Assembly: GCF_012396555.1 (NCBI RefSeq)
Contig: NZ_JAAXPS010000002.1
Coordinates: 124,001-188,000 of the forward strand
Source: Facklamia miroungae
Lineage (GTDB): Bacteria > Bacillota > Bacilli > Lactobacillales > Aerococcaceae
Reading direction: 5' to 3'
DNA length: 64,000 bases
Below, one piece after another: positions 18,196 to 27,054 of the stretch (the stretch's first letter is position 1; every line of letters starts with the position of its first letter). The notes under the pieces were generated by a model that was given only the letters and a program-made list of their open reading frames with translations, had not been told where the DNA came from and made no database searches. Made by a program: the position numbers and the translations under genes.

Positions 18196-19104
18196 ATGAA
18201 TGGAGTAAAAAAGAGAAAAGGATTTGCTTGGCTTCTTTTCATGCCTCAATTAATAATCACTTTATTTTTGATTTTTGGAGTCCTTATAGGAATGGTACAA
18301 TCATTTGGTATCATTCCTTCATTGGGTTTAAATGATTTTACTTTTGCATATTACCAAGAGCTATTAGCTAACAATCAGTTTAAACACTCAGTTATTTTTT
18401 CATTAAAGATTGCTTTATTTTCGGCTACTCTCTCAACTTTTTTCGGAATAGCTTGGGCTTATTTCTGGCTGATTCAATCAGAATTACGAAAATGGCAGCG
18501 CATGTTGGTCCGAATACCTATAATTGTTCCTCATTTAGTAGTCGCCCTTTTTATCTTGCAATTATTTGGTCGAACAGGTATTTTTGCGCGCTTATTTTAT
18601 GCAATAGGTTTAAAAAACGCTCAAATATGGTTTGAGTCCATTTTATTTCAGTCCAATGCGTGGGGCATAATACTCTCTTTTATGTGGAAAGAAATTCCTT
18701 TCGTCTTGTTTTATTGTTTCCCAATGATTGAATCAATTAATGGAAAATTAGGAGAAGCTGCACAAACATTAGGCGCCACTCCACTCCAGGGGTTTGTTAA
18801 AATTGTTATTCCCTTAGCCAGGAACACTATCTTGGCAGCCTTTTTTATTATATTTATGTTTGCCTTTGGATCTTATGAGCTCCCAGCTTTACTAGGACCA
18901 ACCCTACCAAAAGCATTGCCAGTGGCATCTTATGAGGCATATATTCACCCTGACCTCAAACAACGGCCTATGGCCATGGCTTATAATGGCATCACTTTAT
19001 TAATATGTATAATTGCAGCAATAACCATTTATCTTTTAGTCGTTTTTCCACGCATCAAGAATCGCTTATTTAATGGGAAGGGAGTAGCTAAAGATGCGGT
19101 TTAA
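18196..19104 (+). CDS. ABC transporter permease 1 (YnjC-like N-terminal half)
   Basis: 302 residues, about six membrane helices, with the permease EAA loop 'EAAQTLGATPLQGFVKIVIPLA' near residue 195. In E. coli YnjC both permease halves are fused in one protein; here they are two genes. It overlaps the next gene by 11 bp. It forms the membrane pore of the YnjBCD-like importer. Confidence 0.87.
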   Translation: MNGVKKRKGFAWLLFMPQLIITLFLIFGVLIGMVQSFGIIPSLGLNDFTFAYYQELLANNQFKHSVIFSLKIALFSATLSTFFGIAWAYFWLIQSELRKWQRMLVRIPIIVPHLVVALFILQLFGRTGIFARLFYAIGLKNAQIWFESILFQSNAWGIILSFMWKEIPFVLFYCFPMIESINGKLGEAAQTLGATPLQGFVKIVIPLARNTILAAFFIIFMFAFGSYELPALLGPTLPKALPVASYEAYIHPDLKQRPMAMAYNGITLLICIIAAITIYLLVVFPRIKNRLFNGKGVAKDAV

Positions 19105-19888
19105 AATTTTTCGCCTTTTTGTACTTATAGCAATTCTTTTACCAATTGTTATATTACTAGTGTGGGCATTTGCTGCACGATGGCCATGGCCACAACTTCT
19201 TCCGCAATTTTTTTCTTTACGAGGAATTGAAAGTTTAATAAGTCAACCTGATCATTTGATAAAACTGATTTTATCATCAACCCTTATTTCTTCATTGGTA
19301 GCGATTTTATCATGTATAATTGCTTTAATGACTGCGCGTGCCTTTGTGATAAGTAAAGGTCATTTAAAAAGAGTAATTGTCCTGAGTATCTCTCTACCTT
19401 TTTTGATACCAATTATTGTTTTTGCAACAGGTATTCACCAAAAAATGCTGGAGTGGGGCTTGGCGAATACAACGACTGGCATTATACTGGTGCATCTTGT
19501 TTATTCTTTGCCGTATGCTTCCTATCTAATTATTGATGCTTATCAGGCTGTAGGTATCAAACTTGAAGAACAAGCCTGGCTATTGGGAGCTGATAAATGG
19601 GGCGCTTTTAGAAAGATTGTTTTTCCGCAATTGCTTCCTGTTCTTTCAACTAGTCTAGCTATATCTTTTGTTGTGTCATTTAGTCAGTATTTTTTAACTT
19701 TAATGATTGGCGGTGGTCAAGTACAGACTCTATCAATCATCATCTATCCTTATTTACAAAGAAATGATCGAACGATAGCTAGCGTATATGCTATATTCTT
19801 TTTGATTGTGACATTTCTTGTTATGGGACTCTTTAATCGGCTCACAAAACATTATCAAAAGAAATATGAGAAAGTAGAATTTTATTAG
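19094..19888 (+). CDS. ABC transporter permease 2 (YnjC-like C-terminal half)
   Basis: 264 residues, about six membrane helices and the EAA loop 'EEQAWLLGADKWGAFRKIVFPQLLP' near residue 160. It pairs with the preceding permease, with which it overlaps by 11 bp, and precedes the ATPase by 10 bp. Confidence 0.87.
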   Translation: MRFKIFRLFVLIAILLPIVILLVWAFAARWPWPQLLPQFFSLRGIESLISQPDHLIKLILSSTLISSLVAILSCIIALMTARAFVISKGHLKRVIVLSISLPFLIPIIVFATGIHQKMLEWGLANTTTGIILVHLVYSLPYASYLIIDAYQAVGIKLEEQAWLLGADKWGAFRKIVFPQLLPVLSTSLAISFVVSFSQYFLTLMIGGGQVQTLSIIIYPYLQRNDRTIASVYAIFFLIVTFLVMGLFNRLTKHYQKKYEKVEFY

Positions 19889-19898
19889 GAGGTGGACA

Positions 19899-20936
19899 AT
19901 GTCTCTAGTTATTGACGACTTAACGGTCATTCTTAATCATAAGAATATTTTAAATGCTATTAATCTTGAAGTTGAGAATGGAGAATATATAGCTCTTTTA
20001 GGACCTTCGGGATCAGGCAAGACTACTTTTTTGAAAACAGTTGCTGGATTGATCGAGCAGGCGAAGGGAGACATAGTTCTCAATCACAATTCTATAATGG
20101 CAAAACCAAGTCATCTTCGTCACGTATCAGTAGTATTTCAAGATTTAAGACTCTTTCCACATTATAACGTCAGAGATAATATTGCTTTTCCCCTGAAACT
20201 AAAAAAGATGACAGAAAAACAGATAGATGAGCGTGTAAAGTCATTGTTAAATGATGTACGTTTACCTGATTTCGAAAATCAACCTATACAAGAACTATCA
20301 GGAGGGCAACAACAAAGGGTAGCTATAGCTAGAGCGTTAGCTGCTGAACCTCAAGTTCTCTTATTGGATGAACCCTTTTCTGGTCTTGATGAGCCTTTAA
20401 GAAGACAGATGGGTCAGTTAGTTCATAATCTACATAAAAAAAATGGATTAATTACCATTCTAGTTACTCATGATAAGCGAGAAGCCGTTCAATTTGCTGA
20501 TCGTATCGCCTTTTTACATAACGGAGACTTAATTCAAGTAGATTCTCCTAAAAAACTTTTTAATCAACCTAGAGATGAATATGTGGGCAATTTTTTTGGT
20601 CAATTAAATTCGTTAACAGTTATTGATGAAAGCCGAAAGCAATGGTTAGAAATGGATCCTAATTCTAAATTCAAAGAATATCTTGGCCAGAAAATTTTTG
20701 TGAGACCGATTCGAGTAGAGGTTAAACCGATGCGTATTGATTTAGACTCAAGCTTGATTTTACCTGCAAAACTCACTCATTTAGTCGAATACCCTGAATA
20801 CGTGGATCTGAAATTTCAATTAACTAATTATAGTGAGCAATGGAATGTTAATGTTTTGCACCAGTCTACTAAAGACTATAAAATTGGTGAAGATTATTGG
20901 CTCTATGTCAATTTTGAAGATATTATCAGTTTTTAA
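19899..20936 (+). CDS. ABC transporter ATP-binding protein (YnjD-like)
   Basis: 345 residues. Walker A GPSGSGKTT (about 34-42), Q-loop VVFQDLRLFPH, signature LSGGQQQRVAIARALAAEP, Walker B VLLLDEPFSGLD and the switch His in VTHDKREA. A C-terminal extension of about 100 residues forms a TOBE-like regulatory domain, as in Pot/sulfate/iron importers. It energises the two permeases. RBS GGAGGTGG is strong. The operon ends at a terminator 17 bp downstream. Confidence 0.92.
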   Translation: MSLVIDDLTVILNHKNILNAINLEVENGEYIALLGPSGSGKTTFLKTVAGLIEQAKGDIVLNHNSIMAKPSHLRHVSVVFQDLRLFPHYNVRDNIAFPLKLKKMTEKQIDERVKSLLNDVRLPDFENQPIQELSGGQQQRVAIARALAAEPQVLLLDEPFSGLDEPLRRQMGQLVHNLHKKNGLITILVTHDKREAVQFADRIAFLHNGDLIQVDSPKKLFNQPRDEYVGNFFGQLNSLTVIDESRKQWLEMDPNSKFKEYLGQKIFVRPIRVEVKPMRIDLDSSLILPAKLTHLVEYPEYVDLKFQLTNYSEQWNVNVLHQSTKDYKIGEDYWLYVNFEDIISF

Positions 20937-20952
20937 GGGAGTCTTTTACTAT

Positions 20953-20992
20953 AAAATGACCCTACTCAAAACGAGTGGGGTCATTTTGTTTG
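20953..20992. terminator. Terminator after the ABC operon
   Basis: AAAATGACCC...GGGTCATTTTG stem with an ACTC/GAGT inner part, between converging genes. Confidence 0.85.
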
Positions 20993-21000
20993 TTTATAAT

Positions 21001-21717
21001 TTATGAAGCTTTTTCAACGAGCGGGAGGTTTTCGTTTTCTTTAGTTCCATCGAGTGAATTTTTCACATTGGTATATCCGTGTTCTTCTAAAAAATTAGCA
21101 ATATCAGCTGATTTATTACCTGAATAACAGAATGTGATGATTTTTGCTGTTTTATCTTCTGGCAATTGTTCCAAGACAGCTTCGGGGTTATCAACAGAAG
21201 CATTAATTGCACCTTCTACCGAAGCTTTCTCAAAATCTTTGGCATCTCGTGCATCAATAAATAACGTCTCTTTATCCTTAGCTTCTTCGATAAACTCATC
21301 AGGTAAGATCGATTCATAGGTTACCAAGGTATATTCAAACTCTTTAACGCCTTGGGCATCTTTAACGTCTTTAAATCCTTTGTCTAAAAGAAGAGTAGCT
21401 GCTTCGGCCGACTTTTTACCAGTATTGCAATAGACAATGATAGGCATTTCTTTATAATCTTCTAATCGATCCAATTCGTTTCCTAAATCTTCTAGTGGAA
21501 TATTGATTGCGTGAGAAAGATGCCCCTTTTCGTATTGCTCCTCTGGGCGCACATCAATGACCAAGTATTTTTCCTTGGCTTTTTTGTCTAATTGAATCCT
21601 TTCTAGTTCTTGACCTGGCATTATTTCTGTTTGAGCATAAATAGTTGAAACACTAATCATTAACGTACTCAATAAAACAATAGTAAATTTTGATATCTTT
21701 GATAAGACCTTCATCAT
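21001..21717 (-). CDS. Secreted double rhodanese-domain protein
   Basis: 238 residues from ATG 21717 (GGAG 8 bases upstream; a GTG three codons earlier overlaps that site). A signal peptide ends at IYAQ. Two rhodanese domains each carry a cysteine loop: YCNTGKKS near residue 94 and CYSGNKS near 197. It converges on the ABC operon and is the second extracytoplasmic sulfurtransferase in the region. The substrate is unknown; sulfane sulfur or selenium binding is plausible. Confidence 0.87.
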   Translation of the reverse strand: MMKVLSKISKFTIVLLSTLMISVSTIYAQTEIMPGQELERIQLDKKAKEKYLVIDVRPEEQYEKGHLSHAINIPLEDLGNELDRLEDYKEMPIIVYCNTGKKSAEAATLLLDKGFKDVKDAQGVKEFEYTLVTYESILPDEFIEEAKDKETLFIDARDAKDFEKASVEGAINASVDNPEAVLEQLPEDKTAKIITFCYSGNKSADIANFLEEHGYTNVKNSLDGTKENENLPLVEKAS

Positions 21718-21886
21718 AAAATACACTCCTTTTATTTAATACATTAATTTTAATGCATTGTATAATCATTCACAAATACTTAATGCTAATAAGTGACCAC
21801 GATTTATTAGCATTCTCAATAATGGGTAGTCATAAAATAAGCGCACTCTATGCTATAATGATCAGAGTTATAATAGGAGGCTTGTT

Positions 21887-22345
21887 ATGATTAGTAAAAT
21901 ATATTGGTTTCTAGAAGTTGTGATTATTGGGGTAGGATTTTTCTTAAATGATTATGCAAAAAAACGTTCGGGATTATATCGACATCTCTATTACCGGGAA
22001 TTCCAATTTACGGAAAGCTGGTTTGCTGAAAATATGCATTGGCTCTGGTTTGGGCTTGCCCTATTACTCATGACAGTAGCTTTTTTTGCTTTAATCCAAA
22101 CAAAAAAACACATTCATGTTTCCTATCAACTTTCATGGAAGGTGCATTGGTTCATTTTAGCAATGATCGGTTTATCAATGTTCGGGATATTAACTTTTCT
22201 TGCCGATAAGAAGGTTTTTATCGCTTATCCTTATTTTTTAATAGGCTTGCCACTCTTAGGAATAGGAAACTTAATGGGTGGTTTATTGATCTTAGGCTTT
22301 CATCCTTCAGGTCAAGAAATTAAGACAAAAACTGGAGGAATGTAA
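21887..22345 (+). CDS. Small membrane protein of unknown function
   Basis: 152 residues, four predicted membrane helices separated by short polar loops; no family recognised. It starts an apparent operon (extended -10 TGCTATAAT at 21851-21859, RBS AGGAGG), and its last base overlaps the start of the transferase/kinase fusion. That coupling suggests a role in the same pathway, perhaps as a membrane anchor. Confidence 0.7.
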   Translation: MISKIYWFLEVVIIGVGFFLNDYAKKRSGLYRHLYYREFQFTESWFAENMHWLWFGLALLLMTVAFFALIQTKKHIHVSYQLSWKVHWFILAMIGLSMFGILTFLADKKVFIAYPYFLIGLPLLGIGNLMGGLLILGFHPSGQEIKTKTGGM

Positions 22346-23862
22346 TGTCAAATGCAATCATTTATTTTGTGAAACTCCCTCTGATTGGCTATAACAAAAC
22401 GCGACTACAAGGTTTCTTACCAAAAGAAGATATTCATCATTTATCGATCTATCTTTTACAAGAAACTTTTAAAGAAATTTGTCAAACAGAAGCAGATGTT
22501 TTTGTTTATGTTTCCCCAGCTGAAAAAAAGTTGGAAATACAGTCTTATTTAAAGATTGATGAGAAAAATATTTATGGTCAAAGTGAGGAATCACACTTGG
22601 GTAAAAGAATGTCACAAGCCATGCAACAAATCTTTAAGCAAGGCTATGATAAAGTTATTTTATTAGGCTGTGATCTTGTCGATGTCAATCATCTTTTATT
22701 GAATCGTGTGATTAGGATGCTTGATCATGAAGATGTCGTCTTAACGCCTACCTTAGATGGAGGTTATGGCATTATTGGTAGTCGTTTTTTTTCTCCTGTT
22801 ATGTTTGATTTGGAGACTTATTCGCACGATGAGGTTTGTCAAAAAACAATAAAAAAAATTGCTGAAGCCGGACTTTCTTATGCCCTCACTGAAACCATTC
22901 GAGACTTAGATACACGAGAAGATGTGGTACGTTTTTTATCGGGAGATCCGAACGCTGTGTATTTTAATCAAGGTGAATATAATGCTAATTTTTTGATTGA
23001 TAAAGGCAAGAAAATTTTCAGAATCGCCTTAGGCTCGCAAATGCAATTATCTAATCAAATTGAATATGAGTTTCAAGTATTGAAGGCTTTAGCCCCGACA
23101 GGGGTGGTCCCTAAAGTCTATGAATGTCATCCTCAGACGAAATTGCTAGGCAAGGGTTATTTAGTGGAAGAATATTTACCAGGTCGTCCTTTAGATTATC
23201 AGACAGATTTATCGATTGCAGCTCAACTATTAGCGAAAATTCATAGTGTAGATAGTGAAAAGATTCCCCATTTAATTCGTGCAAAGTTTCCATTTTCAGT
23301 AATGTATAATGAATTTCTTGACATGTATAGTCACTATCAAAGCTGGACAGGTAGGGATCCTAAGGTTATTGAATTAATTGACTCTTTAATGCAAGGGTTA
23401 AAAAAATATTCCTTGCGGAGTGAATTGAGTAATCCTTGTGTAATCAATACAGAACTTAACTCGCATAATTTTTTAATTAATCCGGGAGAGCACTCTTATA
23501 TAATCGATTGGGAAAAACCTTTGGTTGGAGAAAGGGAACAAGATATAGCTCACTTTCTAGCGCCAACAACTACACTTTGGAAGACTAATCAATTACTTAC
23601 CTCAAGCCAGATTAAAGAATTTATCAGAGACTATAATGAGGTTTCAGGGGTAAAGATCAATACGAATAAACTTAAAAAATATCTACATTTCACTTGTTTA
23701 CGGGGAATAACCTGGTGTTCTATGGCTTACGTTCAATATTTAGAATCAGAGAAAATCAAAGCCAACGATCAGTCTTTTCAAACAATCAAACGCTTTATTA
23801 GTCCTGCATTCTTAACTCGTATTGAGCAATATATTAAGTCTCTTGAGGAGGCAGATTTATGA
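22345..23862 (+). CDS. Fusion: TIGR04282-type transferase + aminoglycoside phosphotransferase-like kinase
   Basis: 505 residues. Residues 1-195 match the CofC-like nucleotidyl/glycosyltransferase family named 'transferase 1, rSAM/selenodomain-associated' (KLPLIGYNKTRL, VILLGCDLVDVN, LTPTLDGGYGIIG, IRDLDTREDV). Residues 205-505 form a phosphotransferase-like domain with HSHNFLINPGEHSYIIDWEKP, equivalent to the catalytic HxDxxxxN...DxE motifs but with the first Asp replaced (NSHN), so kinase activity is uncertain. Fusion of these two domains may mean one step makes a phosphosugar and the next activates or transfers it. It overlaps both neighbours by a few bases. Confidence 0.8.
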   Translation: MSNAIIYFVKLPLIGYNKTRLQGFLPKEDIHHLSIYLLQETFKEICQTEADVFVYVSPAEKKLEIQSYLKIDEKNIYGQSEESHLGKRMSQAMQQIFKQGYDKVILLGCDLVDVNHLLLNRVIRMLDHEDVVLTPTLDGGYGIIGSRFFSPVMFDLETYSHDEVCQKTIKKIAEAGLSYALTETIRDLDTREDVVRFLSGDPNAVYFNQGEYNANFLIDKGKKIFRIALGSQMQLSNQIEYEFQVLKALAPTGVVPKVYECHPQTKLLGKGYLVEEYLPGRPLDYQTDLSIAAQLLAKIHSVDSEKIPHLIRAKFPFSVMYNEFLDMYSHYQSWTGRDPKVIELIDSLMQGLKKYSLRSELSNPCVINTELNSHNFLINPGEHSYIIDWEKPLVGEREQDIAHFLAPTTTLWKTNQLLTSSQIKEFIRDYNEVSGVKINTNKLKKYLHFTCLRGITWCSMAYVQYLESEKIKANDQSFQTIKRFISPAFLTRIEQYIKSLEEADL

Positions 23863-24539
23863 TTATTCAGTTAAGTGTGATTATTCCTGTTTTCAATGAA
23901 ATCGAAATCTTGCCAGAAACTATTCAAAATTTTGAGCAATGGAAAGACTCTGATGTTGAATTAATTTTTGTAGATGGTGGAAGTATTGATGGGACGCTGG
24001 CTTATCTCAACAAACATAAGTATAGAGTTATAAAAAGCTCCAAAGGTCGTGGTCACCAACTAGATCAAGGGGTTAAACAGGCTCAAGGTGATTATCTGCT
24101 TTTTTTGCATGCAGACAATTATTTTATAGATTCACCTAAACGAGAAATCCTCAAATGTTTATCACAAGGTAAAATAGGGGCTTTCAAACTTAGCTTTACA
24201 TCCGATAATTGGAAACAAAAATGCATTGCCTATGGCTCCAATTGGCGTTTGAAGCACCGAAAGATTGCTTTTGGTGATCAGGGTATTTTTGTGCGAAAGA
24301 ATTATTATCAAGAGTTAGGTGGTTTTCGTTCCTTACCTTTAATGGAAGATTATGATTTATCGTTGAGAAGTAGATCGAAAGGCGAAAAGATGATGCGTGC
24401 TGAACAGTTTATTCATACTTCTGACCGCCGTTTTAAAGAAAAAGGCATTTTAAAAACTTTGTTGAAGATGCAATATTGTCAGTATCTCTTTCGCAAAAAT
24501 GCCTCAATGGAAAGAATTATGAATGTCTATTACTCGTAG
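23859..24539 (+). CDS. Glycosyltransferase family 2, TIGR04283-type (rSAM/selenodomain-associated transferase 2)
   Basis: 226 residues with a GT-A fold: LSVIIPVFNEIEILPETI, then VDGGSIDGT, LFLHADNYF as the DxD-like motif, and FGDQGIFVRKNYYQELGGF. This matches the family that pairs with TIGR04282 transferases. Its start overlaps the stop of the fusion gene by 4 bp. In other bacteria the pair neighbours a radical SAM enzyme of the ArsS type; none is visible here. The product is unknown. Confidence 0.85.
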   Translation: MIIQLSVIIPVFNEIEILPETIQNFEQWKDSDVELIFVDGGSIDGTLAYLNKHKYRVIKSSKGRGHQLDQGVKQAQGDYLLFLHADNYFIDSPKREILKCLSQGKIGAFKLSFTSDNWKQKCIAYGSNWRLKHRKIAFGDQGIFVRKNYYQELGGFRSLPLMEDYDLSLRSRSKGEKMMRAEQFIHTSDRRFKEKGILKTLLKMQYCQYLFRKNASMERIMNVYYS

Positions 24540-24550
24540 AAGGGATTATT

Positions 24551-25270
24551 ATGAAGAAAAGAAGTATCAAAGAAAATATTATCGCTGCTATGGCCAAGCG
24601 GATGGTAGTTACAATTGAAGAACCACCACAAATCGTGGAATTAACAAAGCCTCTTTCAAAATGTAACGTAGCCTTCATAACGACAGCAGGGGCTCATTTA
24701 AAAGTTGATCAACCATTTAATATCAAAGGCGATCATACCTACCGAGTAATTCCTGGTAAAAGTAAGAAGGCGGATATAATGATCACTCACGATCATTATG
24801 ATCACGGACCGGCAGATCAAGATTTAAACTGTGTTTTCCCGCTCGAAATGCTACAAGAAATGGCTGATCAGGGCAGAATTGGTTCAGTGGCACCTCGTCA
24901 TTATGGTTTGATGGGGTACATTCCTAAAGTCAACTTATTAATGAATGAGACGGCTCCAGAAATCGCTGGTCAACTCGTTGCAGATCAAGTTGATTTAGCA
25001 TTGCTTTCGCCTGGTTGATATATATGCCATCAGTCCGTTGGACTTATTCAAAGAGAAATAGAGAAACAGGGAATTCGATCTGTTTCAATCATGCATTTAC
25101 CGAAGTTAGCCATAAAAACTAGACCTCCAAGAATGCTTACGGTCGATTTTCCACTTGGTTTAACTTTCGGTGCAGCCCACGACCAAACGAAGCATTGGCA
25201 AGTGATGGAACAATTACTTGATTTCGCCGTCAACGGGGGTGTTGAAGAAGTAAAAGCCTTTCGTGAGTAG
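24551..25270 (+). CDS. PrdB-like glycine/proline-reductase-family selenoprotein (Sec at 25016-25018)
   Basis: 239 residues if UGA 25016-25018 is Sec156. The upstream part alone ends in LALLSPG; read through, it gives LSPG-U-YICHQSVGLIQREIE, and another 83 residues in family style follow to TAG (25268). The size and Sec position fit the small B-type subunit of D-proline reductase (PrdB, about 241 residues, Sec near 152) or a related selenoprotein B family. A CATTAG-free SECIS-like hairpin (AGTCC-GTT-GGACT) sits 18 bases after UGA. No prdA is in the window. It starts at ATG 24551, 11 bp after the TIGR04283 gene. Confidence 0.85.
25016..25044 (+). promoter_or_regulatory. Candidate bacterial SECIS of the PrdB-like gene
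   Basis: UGA (25016-25018), 13 linker bases, then stem AGTCC/GGACT (25032-25036 / 25040-25044) with loop GTT. The same GTT loop occurs after the selD UGA. Confidence 0.6.
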
Positions 25271-25633
25271 GATGTTTTGGTAAATATATCTATTTAGATT
25301 TATGATAAATAGTATGGCTTTCGACCAATTATCCTATCGATGCGGCTATCTAAAAGGATTTAGTATCATTAGAAAGTTTAATGAGTGTGTTTAACTATGA
25401 CAAAGTCTATTAACAAAAGTACAGACATTTGATAGACTGATCAGGTGTTTCTTCTATTAATATGCGTCTTTGTATATTAAAGGGTGCTTATAGTTATAAT
25501 CATTTTTTTGGTCTATCTTTAAAGGAATGGAATTTTAACTCCTGATGAATAGGAGGGCCTTTTCTACCGAGTTGAGTGCATTTTAATTGTTTGAAGCGTT
25601 GCACATGATAAAATTTGATAGAAAGGAGAAAAG
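25271..25633. other. 363-bp intergenic region without a recognisable gene
   Basis: I find no convincing ORF (the longest is about 31 codons near 25302), no tRNA and no transposon end. It contains a weak hairpin CTCCT...AGGAG at 25539-25555 and, at the right end, an extended -10 TGATAAAAT (25606-25614) with TTGTTT 16 bases upstream. This is the likely promoter of ccdA. Confidence 0.5.
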
Positions 25634-26290
25634 ATGATGGACTATTTGTTATTGTTTATTGAAGGATTAATGACTTTTATTTCACCTTGTTTGTTGCCCA
25701 TGATTCCTCTCTATATTGCTTTTTTTGCTGGTGGAAAGGGTGAAAACACAACCAAACAAACATTGATAAAGTCGACCATGTTTATGTTAGGTTTTTCAAC
25801 AATTTTTATTTTGTTGAGTTTGTTTGTATCGACAATTGGCGTTTATTTTATGGCTCATCGTCAGTTCGTTAATCTTCTAGCAGGTAGTATGATGATAGTG
25901 ATGGGTATTGACTTTTTAAATGGCCAAAAACTAATGACCAAAATATTGCCCCAATCGACGGGTAGTCAAGTGGCAAATCCTTATTTATTTGGTTTAATTT
26001 TTGCTCTATCTTGGTCACCTTGTGTGGGAACTTTTCTAGCTTCTGCGTTAACCTATATAGCTAGCGTGGCTACAAGCTGGACTTCTTTTCTATTAATCGT
26101 TAGTTATTGTTTGGGTCTAGGAATTCCTTTTATATTATCGGCTTTACTTGTTGATGAGAGTAAAAAAGCCCTAAATTTTATAAAAAAACATTACCGATTG
26201 GTTAATACTTTTTCAGGCCTATTCTTGATTATTTTTGGGTTATTAACGATGGTTGGTTTTTTAGAGTCATTATTACTGAAACTTATTTAG
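25634..26290 (+). CDS. ccdA: CcdA-type thiol-disulfide membrane transporter
   Basis: 218 residues, six membrane helices. Conserved cysteines lie in SPCLLPM (helix 1) and SPCVGTF (helix 4), the pair that passes electrons from cytoplasmic thioredoxin across the membrane. The GGK loop FFAGGKG and family length are typical. It is followed 10 bp later by an extracytoplasmic TlpA-type thioredoxin, its likely electron acceptor. No cytochrome c genes are nearby, so reduction of another extracytoplasmic thiol or selenol is more likely here. Confidence 0.9.
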   Translation: MMDYLLLFIEGLMTFISPCLLPMIPLYIAFFAGGKGENTTKQTLIKSTMFMLGFSTIFILLSLFVSTIGVYFMAHRQFVNLLAGSMMIVMGIDFLNGQKLMTKILPQSTGSQVANPYLFGLIFALSWSPCVGTFLASALTYIASVATSWTSFLLIVSYCLGLGIPFILSALLVDESKKALNFIKKHYRLVNTFSGLFLIIFGLLTMVGFLESLLLKLI

Positions 26291-26300
26291 GAGGAATAAA

Positions 26301-26978
26301 ATGAAGAAATTACTAACTTATGGATTGCTTCTAGTAGCCGTCATTGGTCTAGGAGCTTTTGTATACAATCAGGTACACGATCAACCTCTGTCTTTGAATC
26401 AATCAACTTCTGATCCAAAGACTGTTGACGATTCCATTATCACTACTGAAGAACTAAAAACAGAAGATGAAGAGAAAAAAACTAAACTTAGTCAAAAAAC
26501 AAGTCAAGAAAAAAATGTGACGATGACTACTCTAGAAGAGGAAAAAGATCCTTTTAAACATCTAGATGTCGAGAGTGTTTTGATTAAAGATCAAACTGAG
26601 AAGACCATTCAATTATCGGAAAATTTTGGGCGGCCTATGGTGATCAATGTTTGGGCTACTTGGTGTCCACCTTGCCGTAAGGAAATGCCCTATTTTCAAA
26701 GAGCTTGGGAACAGTATCAAGGCGATATTGACTTCTATATGATCAATGCTACCCATTCTAAACCAGGGGAAACCAGTGAAGCAGTCAATGAATATGTTGC
26801 AGAGCTAGACTTAAATTTACCAATTTATTTTGATGTAAACTTTTCAACTATGTTAGCCTTACAGGCAACCTTTTTACCAACCACCATCTTTATTAATGCA
26901 GACGGTGAAGTCGTTCACCACCAACTTGGCTTAATGGGTGAAGACCAATTGTTAGAAAAGATTGAGGAATTATTATAA
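26301..26978 (+). CDS. TlpA/ResA-family membrane-anchored thioredoxin
   Basis: 225 residues: an N-terminal membrane anchor (about 5-24), a charged low-complexity linker (35-75), then a thioredoxin fold with WATWCPPCRKEM (CPPC near residues 122-125) and the cis-proline turn TFLPTTIF. It is probably reduced by the CcdA protein next door. With two secreted rhodaneses in the region, it may recycle persulfide or other thiols outside the membrane (inference). Confidence 0.88.
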   Translation: MKKLLTYGLLLVAVIGLGAFVYNQVHDQPLSLNQSTSDPKTVDDSIITTEELKTEDEEKKTKLSQKTSQEKNVTMTTLEEEKDPFKHLDVESVLIKDQTEKTIQLSENFGRPMVINVWATWCPPCRKEMPYFQRAWEQYQGDIDFYMINATHSKPGETSEAVNEYVAELDLNLPIYFDVNFSTMLALQATFLPTTIFINADGEVVHHQLGLMGEDQLLEKIEELL

Positions 26979-27054
26979 ATCCACACTTTAAAGGAGGGAA
27001 GAAGTTTTTTGTAAATAGTGATCATTTTTTAATTTTATTAATTAGGAGGTACTC

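Noticed and set aside
22345-23862. Two genes instead of a fusion in 22345-23862
   Set aside because: The frame is continuous, and no start codon with a ribosome-binding site is seen at the domain border near codon 200.
24476-25018. A truncated gene of 180 residues ending at 25018
   Set aside because: The UGA is better read as Sec: the frame stays open for 83 more residues in family style. The first 25 codons before ATG 24551 belong to the previous gene in another frame.
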